Origin: Exophiala sp. HKRS030
Taxonomy: Eukaryota; Ascomycota; Eurotiomycetes; Chaetothyriales; Herpotrichiellaceae
Length of the DNA stretch: 64,000 bases
Assembly: GCA_023897205.1 (NCBI GenBank)
Contig: JAHWDD010000001.1
Location: 1,860,001-1,924,000 of the forward strand
Direction of reading: 5' to 3'
Part shown: positions 33,239-44,723 of the stretch, piece after piece
Layout of the letters: each line of letters begins with the position of its first letter
How positions within the stretch are numbered: position 1 is the first letter of the stretch
Made by a program: the position numbers and the translations under genes
Notes under the pieces: generated by a model
Database searches by the model: none
What the model saw: only the letters and a program-made list of their open reading frames with translations
Told to the model about the DNA's origin: nothing

Positions 33239-33859
33239 ACGATCATGACCCGTGCTGCTTCTTCCCATGACACCGCAGACTACCGGAAAGGCCCAGGCCG
33301 AAAACTCCATTTCATCCCCGGATATACTGCGTACCATGTTACGGGTATGTACCCATAGCAAAAAGGCTTTCAAAGTCTACACCCACACAATCAACGTTCT
33401 CACAGACTATCTTCCTCCTCTTTTCTTATTTGACGAGTACCAAACTGAGGTAGAATCTCATTGTGTCGGGAAGGGTCATATGAACAGAGAGTAAAAAAAG
33501 AGGAAGGCATAAGCAAAAAATTGTGAAAACAAAACCCGCTTTTTCCCCTTCTCAGAGAGAGACAAACGACCTCCCGTGTCCCCCTTTCGCATCCATACAT
33601 ATCTACCTAATAATGACTCTGCCCCCGGTCGTGATTTACACACATCGCCAAGCAAGTAACTTTATGACCACAATGGTTTCGTCCGACAGGACTTTGTTGG
33701 AAAACTTGACTTTGTCTTTCCTTGGTCGTTGTGATCGTTGTGAAAAGTACTTGTGACCAGGACCAGGACCTGATTTGTTCAATAAGTTCGGACAGACTGA
33801 CGTTATAGGAGGGGGAAAAAATCACTACGAGATCATGATGATCGATGAGCTCTACGGAA

Positions 33860-33874
33860 TTTTTTTTTTTTTTT
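33860..33874. repeat. Poly-T tract (15 T)
   Basis: A homopolymer of 15 T just upstream of the (AAG)n tract in the same simple-sequence block. Confidence 0.9.
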
Positions 33875-33932
33875 GACTCTCAACTTCCTACACGTTGTTT
33901 CTCATTTTTGTTTGAAGAGGAGGGGCAAAGAC

Positions 33933-33971
33933 AAGAAGAAGAAGAAGAAGAAGAAGAAGAAGAAGAAGAAG
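33933..33971. repeat. (AAG)n trinucleotide repeat, about 13 units
   Basis: An uninterrupted AAG/GAA repeat within a longer all-purine stretch that continues GGGAAAAAAAAGAGAAA. It is outside any gene. Confidence 0.92.
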
Positions 33972-34407
33972 GGAAAAAAAAGAGAAACGACAAAAACTTG
34001 ATACCTAGGTACTTGAGGTAATGATGGAGAGGCTCCCCCAGCGTGAGAGCACTGCCATGGGCACATGTATATACCGAGAGAGAAGAAGAAAGAAAGAAAG
34101 AAAAAAGAAACATCCAAAAGGGAGGAGTAGGAGGAGGAGGAGCAACATCAAAAGGATGTGATGGGATGGGATGGCCATTGGGTCATCAACTTTTTTGCCC
34201 CCTTTGTACCTTGCACACAACGCCCCAAGTCACCCTGTACAGGAAAGAAGACGGGACAAAAAAAAAGGGTGTAAAGAGAGAGATATACATCTCTCTTCGA
34301 CAAGATATTGGACTCCCCTCCGAGTGTACGAGTGTACGAGTGTATAGAGAAAAAAAGATCAACTCGATTCACCTCTCCTACAAGTAACATGATTTCCCCC
34401 TTTTTTT

Positions 34408-34437
34408 TCTTTTTTCTTCCCCCCCCCTCCCCCCCCG
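34408..34437. repeat. Poly-pyrimidine tract (T-rich then C-rich)
   Basis: TTTTCTTTTTTCTTCC followed by runs of seven and eight C. It is part of the same simple-sequence block. Confidence 0.85.
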
Positions 34438-35529
34438 GTGCAACAAAACATCATCAAGAACAAGAAGGAAGAAAAAAAATCTCCGATTTCGACATGTATA
34501 GTAGATCAATGGGAGAAGTCTCTTGTTCGTTCAGATGAAGGAAGTCATGACCCGACCGAATCAATGGTTAGTCGAGATAAGTAAAGTGAAGTGGCCAAAT
34601 GACTACATGTTGGAAACAGATACCAAAAACTGCGTAATATATAAATCATTACTCCGTACCCATCACCTACTTCGTACTCTCTGAATAGACGGTCAATGTC
34701 CAAGGTTACAAACAACAACAACAACAACACAACTCGGCGGCAGTGTCTACTTCTTCTTCTGCTCTTCTCAATTTGAATTTTTGGAAGATTACTCTCTCTC
34801 TCTCTCTTCTCCCCCTTCCCCCCCTCAAACTCCAATTGACAGAAAATACCTCCCTAGCCAAGTACTCTAGGTGTAAAACAAAACATCAAGTCACTCGTAC
34901 GGAAACTTACAGAATCAAATAGTTCTCAAATCTCGATTTAATCATGCAGACAACACTGTTTTTCATTCGATCCCAGAACCAGAGAAGAAAACAAAACAGT
35001 CGTCGTTCCAACAATTCCTGGGTTGCTTCCATCGACGACGTGTCACAACATTTAATCCCCGACATAGACAAAAACGATCAAAGAGTCTTCTTCAAGGATC
35101 ATAATTTCTGAATTCAACGTACATATACACACGGTCTTGTAGAGCAAAAGGTTCTATCTCTATTCCTTGAAAATCAATGCTCATGCTTATGCTTGTGTGC
35201 TTGTGCCATGCCAGATCATCCTCTGCATCATCATGGCCACCAAGTCTATCACCATTTGCTCGCCACTTTCATGTCGACCCAATTTTTGTGGCTGACAATC
35301 GTCAAGCTCTGTTGATCGAAATGAGAGGAATCATCCCCCGGCCGAGGCAAATATTCTCTCTCCCCAATGAAACTCAACGCCTGAACCCCAATGTGAATAT
35401 CGACAAGATCTATCAGGGTTACCCATAAGTTTAAAGAAACCGTTAAGAAAAAGCTCCGGTGATGCAAAATGGATAAGCAGATCCGACAGCACGCTGTGTC
35501 GGTCATAGTCACGAGAAGCACGAACACCT

Positions 35530-37850
<2,321 letters not shown>

Positions 37851-38312
37851 GTAGGGCGCCAGGTTGGAAGTTGTCGAAGTTTGAGGGCGAAGAAACGCTG
37901 CGAGAGGTAAAAGGCTAGGGTTGGAAAGACCGTGGAAGAGTAAATTCACAAGGGTCAAAGGGTCAAGATGGAGGGGAGAGTCAAAAGAGAAGGTGAAGTG
38001 ATGGTAACAATTGAAGTTTGCTTAGTCGAGAAGGGGCGAGATTTGAAATTTTAGAAACAAGGCAGTAATGATAAGCCGCACCCTGGAGGGGGCAAGTCTG
38101 CCGAAGCTGAAAATTTCTAGAATCTCGGCAAAAGTCTATTATCTCTTAGAGCGGCAAGACCATGATACCCCTTGCGGACTCCTACAGATCTGCCGAAAGC
38201 CACTAGCATACCATAGGAAGGCCCTTTGCCCTGCAAAGAGGTGAAGTTCTCAATATAAGTTACTTCCCAATTTCTCTATATTCGCTGCCTAGCATAGACA
38301 CAGACCGGATCA
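37851..38312. other. Intergenic Zn(II)2Cys6 regulator - DBP2
   Basis: 462 bp in a tandem minus-strand arrangement; holds the DBP2 promoter and the terminator of the upstream regulator gene. No gene seen. Confidence 0.5.
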
Positions 38313-40529
38313 TTAAAATTGCTGGTAGTTCCCAACGCCCCAGATATCGGTCATATCAAAGTCAAACAGTGTGTCTGAAAAGGCATTAAACTGTCCACCC
38401 ATGGGAACGAACGCCTCCATATCGGGCATCGCAGGATTGGGAAGTTGTCCGCTCATGCCCACAAGTGTGTTGGCAGTGTTCATGGCGGCATCTTCGACTC
38501 CAACGGTCATCTCGTCTGCTGGGTTCTCTTGCCGATCCATCATGTACCGATGCAGGCCAGCTACACGGTCGGCCGTCTCCTGAGCATGCACCTCCGGCAG
38601 CTTTTCAGGCGATAATTTTGATTGGAGAAGCCCGAGAGCACTGCTTGAGAGCCAGTAAGAGTGAAACCCTTGTCCCAACAGTCGAATGCGATCCTCCATG
38701 ATGTCCACTCCTTGTTTGATGAGATTTAGCGTTGTGATTCTATCATGCATTAGCTCCCGTGACTCCAGGGACATTATCATTACATGACATAGCGCTAAAA
38801 GAGCTCTGAAAATGTCATCCCGCATATTGGTCAGCATCACGGCCGTGTTGGATCGCAGCTCGGCATATATTCTGACCGTGGACAAGGCAGCATCTTGGCG
38901 ACCCATCCTAGAGAAGAAATGGCATGCCTGGGTATCTCCATGGGCCACGAGGGGTTGATGTATCTGCAGGAGGAACTCGTGAAGTAAAAGTTCAGATAAC
39001 GGAAGTGATGCAATCTTTGCACTGTGATCCGTCCACTTCGGGATCTCGTCTAAATGCTTTCGAATCTTCTGATCAAGGTCGAGCGCATTATCGCTATCAA
39101 TGCAGTTGCGAACACTATTGATCCTGGAGAGAATGTCAAGTCTCAACGGGAGATGCTTGAAAGCCAAACACAGGAAGGAGGTCCGAGTGAACTCGGTCAT
39201 TGGCCGAGGTCGTGGCATTTTTTCGGTGGTTTGATCAAAGTCTTCATCGTGGATGTTCAATGGCGCCAGACAATCCCAATCGAGTGGACCAAGGCTGGCG
39301 CACATGCCGCGGTCCAGACTGGCCTGGATTTCCAGCTCGAGGATAGTGAACCACAATCGGCGGCGCATTTCCTGGTCAAAGGGAGAAATCTTTTTGCTGA
39401 GAAACGTGGGTTCTCGATGGAGACCGAGAGCCATTGCATGTCTCAACAAGTGTCCGGCAACAGTCCAAGACCGTTTGATTTTGACACAGTTCATCTTCTT
39501 TGCGATGCCAATCAGCACCTGGATTTGAAATACTTCGAGTGTCATGTGCTTCTGACTCTGCAAGTCAAGCCATGTTTCGCAGACCTCGATCCATTTGGTG
39601 GCGATATCACGCTGAACTGAGCTTGGGCCGACGAAGGCTGCCGGCTTGTCCGGTAACAGTGTGTTTGCTGTGGCACACACGAGGAGAAGCTGGACAACGA
39701 ACGCAGTGGAGGGCTCATGAGAGGCGACCCAGAACTCTTTGTAGCTGCGAAAGAATGTCGGTGCATGAAGGACTCTGTAGGTAGTCTCGAACACTTCAAA
39801 ATAGAGCTGAACAAGCTGTTCTGTGGTGACTTGGTCAGGTATAAACGAAACCAAGGTTTCATGATCCGGCAGAACTATTGAGGGTTTGATAGCCCGTCTG
39901 CTCTGCTTCCAGTCTTTTCTAGCTTTCTCCAGTGCGGGCAGCCGATGGAGGATATCTTTGACAAAGCCTGACATTTCTTCGAACTGGAGTAGGAGACTGG
40001 CGCCGTGACTTGGACCCATGTACTGCGTTTTGAAACCGGTCCCTCGTAGAAGAGCTCGTTCGAAATCTTGGAAAGCGTTCTTATCGCTGGGGAAGCCTGG
40101 TGCACTCGGCCGACTGATGAATTTCTCCGAGGTGACGTGCGAATGATTCGACTCCAGACGAAGCTCCAGGTCGTAGATGCGATCTTGAAGCTCTGAAACT
40201 GACTTCGTTGGCGGCGGCCCTCGCTGGTTAGAGGATGAAGGGTTATTAGCAGCGTCGTCCTGTGGACGAATATTGCCGTCTCGTTCTTTCGAGCGAGAAT
40301 ACCATACGTTTGCCTCCTCATGCCAAGATGTAACCGAGGATTCTCGTTGTTGATGCGGACTCTCATCTGAAGGGGTTGGTAGGCCTTCTTTCGAAGTGTA
40401 AGAAACATAATCACAACTGACACCACCTTTCTGGCAGCGAATACATGTCGGATAGGTTCTGTCGCACTTGACCTTTCTCTTGCGACATGCCACACATGAC
40501 AGCGCTAAGCGACGCCGCTTCTGGCCCAT
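38313..40529 (-). CDS. Zn(II)2Cys6 fungal transcription factor
   Basis: A single exon of 738 aa from ATG 40529; the open frame continues upstream only through a TTG. At residues 12-39 the binuclear zinc cluster has the exact spacing C-X2-C-X6-C-X6-C-X2-C-X6-C (CVACRKRKVKCDRTYPTC, then CIRC and the final Cys). It is preceded by a basic nuclear-type stretch QKRRR and followed by a Ser-rich linker and a predicted coiled coil (SVSELQDRIYDLELRLESN). The middle part matches the fungal_trans regulatory domain: LYFEVFETTYRVLHAPTFF, QIQVLIGIAKKMNCVKIKRS and LLRHAMALGLHREP. It should bind CGG-type half sites in the nucleus as a dimer. Target pathway unknown; its neighbours (DBP2, an Arg/Ser-rich protein) give no hint. 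Confidence 0.93.
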   Translation of the reverse strand: MGQKRRRLALSCVACRKRKVKCDRTYPTCIRCQKGGVSCDYVSYTSKEGLPTPSDESPHQQRESSVTSWHEEANVWYSRSKERDGNIRPQDDAANNPSSSNQRGPPPTKSVSELQDRIYDLELRLESNHSHVTSEKFISRPSAPGFPSDKNAFQDFERALLRGTGFKTQYMGPSHGASLLLQFEEMSGFVKDILHRLPALEKARKDWKQSRRAIKPSIVLPDHETLVSFIPDQVTTEQLVQLYFEVFETTYRVLHAPTFFRSYKEFWVASHEPSTAFVVQLLLVCATANTLLPDKPAAFVGPSSVQRDIATKWIEVCETWLDLQSQKHMTLEVFQIQVLIGIAKKMNCVKIKRSWTVAGHLLRHAMALGLHREPTFLSKKISPFDQEMRRRLWFTILELEIQASLDRGMCASLGPLDWDCLAPLNIHDEDFDQTTEKMPRPRPMTEFTRTSFLCLAFKHLPLRLDILSRINSVRNCIDSDNALDLDQKIRKHLDEIPKWTDHSAKIASLPLSELLLHEFLLQIHQPLVAHGDTQACHFFSRMGRQDAALSTVRIYAELRSNTAVMLTNMRDDIFRALLALCHVMIMSLESRELMHDRITTLNLIKQGVDIMEDRIRLLGQGFHSYWLSSSALGLLQSKLSPEKLPEVHAQETADRVAGLHRYMMDRQENPADEMTVGVEDAAMNTANTLVGMSGQLPNPAMPDMEAFVPMGGQFNAFSDTLFDFDMTDIWGVGNYQQF

Positions 40530-42377
40530 GATTACCGAAGGCCACAAAGACCGAGGATGTGACCGAGATGAGGGAAGGCTGGGTTGGCCACGCCAGACAC
40601 ACAAGACTCCGGAAACGTGACCAATACAAACTATAAATGATTGGCTTGACGACGCAGGTCTTGAAACATGGAAAATGCACCGCCGATTAGGGATGTTTCA
40701 ATGTCGTCGATGGTATAAAGCCGGCGCTTTACGTTGACTGAGAATGCTGTGGTGGACGGGGCAGAGAAGGTCAACGACAAGGTGAAGTCCCGTCGACGAC
40801 AGAAATTGCTGATATTAGTGTTGACGATGAGCGACATAGGACACTAGGACTGACTTCAGGATAGGCAGAAGCATTTCTCAATTGTGTCACTACGATGGAG
40901 ACTGCAAGAAGCTTCACTTGGTAGTCGAAATGCAGGTTGTTGAGCAGGAGGCCCGAACCTGCCGCATACTCATGCGAGGCTGACTAACGTCGGCGAGGCT
41001 TTTCGGCCGAGCGTTAAAGCCGAGCGGTCCGTACTCGTTCGTACTTTTGATTTCCTCCGACCACAACATTCTTTGGCATCGTAGTGTTTGAGATTGACGG
41101 TCTTATTCCCTGATTCGCGAGCGATGATCATAAGAACAATCGTACCAGTATATCCTCAGTCCTTCCCTGGCCAAATATCGTGTGCCCTCCGACCATCGGC
41201 CCCAAAGTCTCTAAGAGACTTTTCAAGACCACAATCGAGTGCTCCATCAACTGCGATGTGTGTAAAAGCAGTCTGACCCAGAACCCACAGTGTTCTCTCT
41301 TCTTGTATGATTGATCATTGCGAGATGGATGGACTCTGGATGGATTTTCTGTAATCTCATGATCAGGCTGGGTTCGACTGCGGTTCTTTTGCGGTGGTAT
41401 CAACGTACCCCGTCGGCCAGGTGTCCGAATATACTCGATGGCAAATGCGCTCTGACCTATGTCCTTGATCTTTATAGCCATGCTTCAGCCTCCAAACGAT
41501 CACTCCAATCATTGCTAGTATGACGCCAATGGCCGCGCCGATGCCTATGAGTTGGACTGTGTCTTGCATCGCGTAATGGTATTGACGGTCTGAGGGAGGG
41601 CTTTGATCAGTATTGTTCGAAGTGATGAGGGTTGAACACGTCTGATGCTCACGAGAACAGCTTTCTTGGGGACGCTGTGCCAGACGGTCTTCCTCGCTTT
41701 CGGGACTATCGAAATTGGTCAAGATCCACAGGCACAGTCAAAAAGCAAACAAAGCACAAGTGATGGGGAGGGGCACTCAGTAACAATGCAGCCAAAGAGC
41801 TACCAGACAAAGACTTTTTGTTCACACTTCGTCTTCACAGAAAGAATCACTCTTGAAGCATCAATCTCACTACAAAGCGTTACACAAGGGAATTTGAAAT
41901 GCCTTCCCCACCGACCAACAAGCGACCTTAAACTCGACTATTACGATCAAAGGGCTCAATACAATCACCGTCACAAAGTACGTGTGCATTGTCAATATAT
42001 GAACCGCGTTGAGGCTCCGATGTATAGGATATAAGGACGGTAGGCATGCCCGGTCAAATTCATGTCCTCCGCACACCTTCACCTATTTGTCCGGACACCC
42101 TCGAAAGGGCGTTTCACACAGCTCGATCACGCACAAAACTAGCTCAACAAGTCTTGCTCTAAGCACAACACCGCAGTTCAATCTCACTTCAACTCAAAGC
42201 AAGCACGTGATCCACCCTTTCGAGAATCATTTGACAAGTAGGGCCAGCTACAACCGTTCAACGTACCAAAGAAGGCCTATAATTATATCACTATCCACCA
42301 TTGCGAACCACGGTTCAACTCCAAGCCGACCGAATTCGGAATTTGAAGAAGACCATCATCCGTACTTGCTAGTCAAT
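40530..42377. other. Divergent region between the Zn(II)2Cys6 gene and the Arg/Ser-rich gene
   Basis: 1.85 kb. Apart from the possible small membrane protein ORF at 41363-41569, nothing convincing. The frame of the right-hand gene is open from 42009 but only through non-ATG codons, consistent with a 5' UTR. Confidence 0.45.
41363..41569 (-). CDS. Possible small single-pass membrane protein
   Basis: 68 aa from ATG 41569. It has one clear hydrophobic segment IGIGAAIGVILAMIGVIVW (about residues 8-26) followed by a basic cytosolic-type stretch RLKHGYKDQGHRSER and a polar tail ending EPQSNPA. The same frame is open for about 50 more codons upstream (Ser/Glu/Gln-rich) without an ATG, so this may be the last exon of a larger type I membrane protein. 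Not recognised; no family motif. Confidence 0.35.
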   Translation of the reverse strand: MQDTVQLIGIGAAIGVILAMIGVIVWRLKHGYKDQGHRSERICHRVYSDTWPTGYVDTTAKEPQSNPA

Positions 42378-43913
42378 ATGGCTGACCAGTCCAATCATAC
42401 TCCTCCCCCTCCAACGAATCCCCGAGTTCCACAGGTTGCTCTCAATAACACCGCCACACGCCCGCTGCGCACCTTACTCCCCGCCCCTCGAGGCTTGGAT
42501 CCTGACATCGAAGGCAGCTCCCAGCAGGGGTTGGCTCAATCACAAGGTGTCAGACAGCACCATGAGGTAGAAAATACCGCGAGAGTCGTGTCGATGGCAA
42601 ACCGTACTCTGACCTCCGCTGCCACCAGTTCAACTCCTGACTACATGTTTGTCAATCCGAGCGACCTGATCCAACCCAGCACCAACGGCCAAGATGAAGA
42701 CGTCACCATGGATGACGCCTTGACGGGGACAGGTTGTCTGTCTAACTGGGATCTTCCATGCGGTCAACCTTCCTGCATTTTCTGTGGACAACGTCAAGGT
42801 GATGCGGGAGGGTCCAGCGCTGGATCTCAGCAAGTCGGGAACCCCCCGACTCCATCTTCACGTACTTCACCGTGTCCCCCGCCCCTTGATTTCACATATA
42901 TCCCGGAGATCGACAACTACTTGTTCGAACCCCCGTCGGATACGGCAACCGAATTGGCGTACCCATCGTGGATCATCAGCGAGGAAGATCGTCAACAGTA
43001 TCGAACTGCTATGATTGCACGTCGGATTGATGAGCGGGCAAACCCTGGACCACGAGGACAACAACTGCAACCTGGTGTGGATTCTACCGCTGATTCCTCA
43101 TCGGCCAATCAAACTCAGCCAGTAGTTCCACAAACTTCTTCGCACCCCCCTGTCCAGTCGTCTGCTCAGAATGCACAACCCCAAGCAGCCAACACGCAGT
43201 CTTCTCCTCCTGTTCCAGACAACAACAGCTCTCCCTTTGTATTCATGGTCACCGAGCGAGAACTGCCCCTTGGGTACTGGAAACCTCACTATGCACTGCC
43301 AGGCTCTATACAGTTCGTGCCCACGAAGTTTTCGTCCGACACGACCGACAAACCTAGCTCGGTCGCTGCCGTAGAGGTTGACTCGGTCGGAAACCCCCTG
43401 ATGGATGTTTACATCATCACAAAGGATGGCAAGTCACTCGGTAGGTGGGTCACCTTTGCAGGACCGGGAGGTTACAAACAACCCATGCCGGTGGAATTCG
43501 AATTTTGCGATCCAGAGTCACCTCGTTCATCGTCCCGGCCTAGAACTAGAACCAGAACTGTGCCTTCGTCATCATCAAACTCACGTTCAAAACAACGCCG
43601 TCCTGGTTCCGGTTCTGGCGCTGGCTCTGGCTCGAGATCCAGCTCTACTTCGAGTTCCGGTTCTCGTTCCAGAAGCAATTCTCGCTGCAGACGAAATCCA
43701 TACATGTCCAGAACGGCCTCACGGGAACTGGACAAGCAACGAGAAGCAAGACGCCTCGCAAGAAAACAAGAACTCGTGGACCGAATACGTGCAGAAGTCC
43801 GGGCACAACGTGAACGCCGGCTTGCCGCAGACAGAGAACGGACCGAACGCAGAGAACGCAGAGACCGACGACGTGGATCATCCTCGACATCTTCTTCCTG
43901 GTCGTCCGCTTGA
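42378..43913 (+). CDS. Uncharacterised disordered protein with Arg/Ser-rich C-terminus
   Basis: 511 aa from the first in-frame ATG (42378); intronless. Not recognised. Residues 1-110 are Pro/Thr/Ser/Gln-rich. Around residue 120 there is a small cysteine patch (NWDLPCGQPSCIFCGQRQ, C-X4-C-X2-C) that could bind a metal. Residues 120-285 are again low-complexity. A compact, probably folded part follows at about 288-375 (RELPLGYWKPHYALPG, VAAVEVDSVGNPLMDVYI, GRWVTFAGPGGYKQPM). The C-terminus has dipeptide runs of Ser-Arg and Gly-Ser, then a charged helix of about 60 residues rich in Arg and Glu (DKQREARRLARKQELVDRI) ending SSSTSSSWSSA. Such tails occur in RNA-binding and splicing-related proteins, but there is no RNA-binding domain, so function is open. 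Confidence 0.75.
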   Translation: MADQSNHTPPPPTNPRVPQVALNNTATRPLRTLLPAPRGLDPDIEGSSQQGLAQSQGVRQHHEVENTARVVSMANRTLTSAATSSTPDYMFVNPSDLIQPSTNGQDEDVTMDDALTGTGCLSNWDLPCGQPSCIFCGQRQGDAGGSSAGSQQVGNPPTPSSRTSPCPPPLDFTYIPEIDNYLFEPPSDTATELAYPSWIISEEDRQQYRTAMIARRIDERANPGPRGQQLQPGVDSTADSSSANQTQPVVPQTSSHPPVQSSAQNAQPQAANTQSSPPVPDNNSSPFVFMVTERELPLGYWKPHYALPGSIQFVPTKFSSDTTDKPSSVAAVEVDSVGNPLMDVYIITKDGKSLGRWVTFAGPGGYKQPMPVEFEFCDPESPRSSSRPRTRTRTVPSSSSNSRSKQRRPGSGSGAGSGSRSSSTSSSGSRSRSNSRCRRNPYMSRTASRELDKQREARRLARKQELVDRIRAEVRAQRERRLAADRERTERRERRDRRRGSSSTSSSWSSA

Positions 43914-44723
43914 AACTCTATCCCCACTCAACATTGAAACGATATATATATCTACGGACTGTGTATATACATACATCATATCATCGCAACGGTGTCTCAA
44001 CAACAAGGCAGGCAGGTCCTGTCCAAGGTAAGTCGGAAAAAAAAAGGTAAGGTCCCCCTCCTTCTTTTCCAGCGCCTCTTTTTTTCTTCTTCCCTTTGAA
44101 AACAGACCAAAAATGGTTGCCGCAGAGCGCTCCAAGGCTCGACTGCCAACACTGTCAGCAACAACAACCACCAAAAAAAGGAAAAAAGGTAGGAAAACAA
44201 TCAACATAAAAAGAGAGAGAAAGGTAGGATCTTTTTTTGGATTTTTTGGATTTGTATCTATCGCAACAGCATTAATAATCTATTTCCCTTAGAAAAACAA
44301 GTAGTAGGTCAGTGAATGATATGAATTCAACCCCCCCTCCCCCCCAAGCTCCATATCCTCTCTCATGTAACTAAGTAAGAAGTTCTTTTGTTCCGAAAAT
44401 GTCTACTGTCCAAAAACTTTGGATTTATATTCATAATACTCATACACTCCTCTAAAACCGTACACCGACTCCGAAAGGGTTGGGAAAGAAATCCACAGAT
44501 CAAGGCAAGCTTTGATGAATTTGTCACTTGCTTCGTCGGAACACCGTCGTCCCCCAAAACTCCGCCTTTCGTGAGCTCAAATCCTAAAACAAGAACAACA
44601 TTACAACAAGTTCTCATCATACCAAATCTTTTTCCTTTTGATCTTCTCCTTCTTCTCCTACTTCTTCATCATCATCATCATCGTCATCACCATCATCAAT
44701 CAACCCGGTGAGACAAACCTCAC
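43914..44723. other. Convergent 3' region before chitin synthase
   Basis: 810 bp between two convergent stops, with poly-A and poly-T tracts (44036-44260), a C-rich run at about 44330-44345 and a TCA/CAT repeat at about 44665-44700. No gene seen. Confidence 0.5.

Larger units (their letters stand above)
33201..35529. other. Gene-poor region part 2: simple-sequence block and DBP2 3' flank
   Basis: No gene seen. Between 33.2 and 34.9 kb purine or pyrimidine tracts are dense: poly-C, poly-T, (AAG)n, AAAG-rich stretches at 34080-34150, a short tandem GTGTACGAG at 34322-34343, a T/C tract at 34408-34437 and CTCTCTCT near 34795. One TACTCCGTA lies at 34650-34658. The last few hundred bases are the DBP2 3' UTR/terminator region. 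Confidence 0.5.

Noticed and set aside
21735..35500. Transposable element remnants in the gene-poor segments
   Set aside because: No transposase or reverse transcriptase fragments, no terminal repeats found by eye and no strong AT bias.
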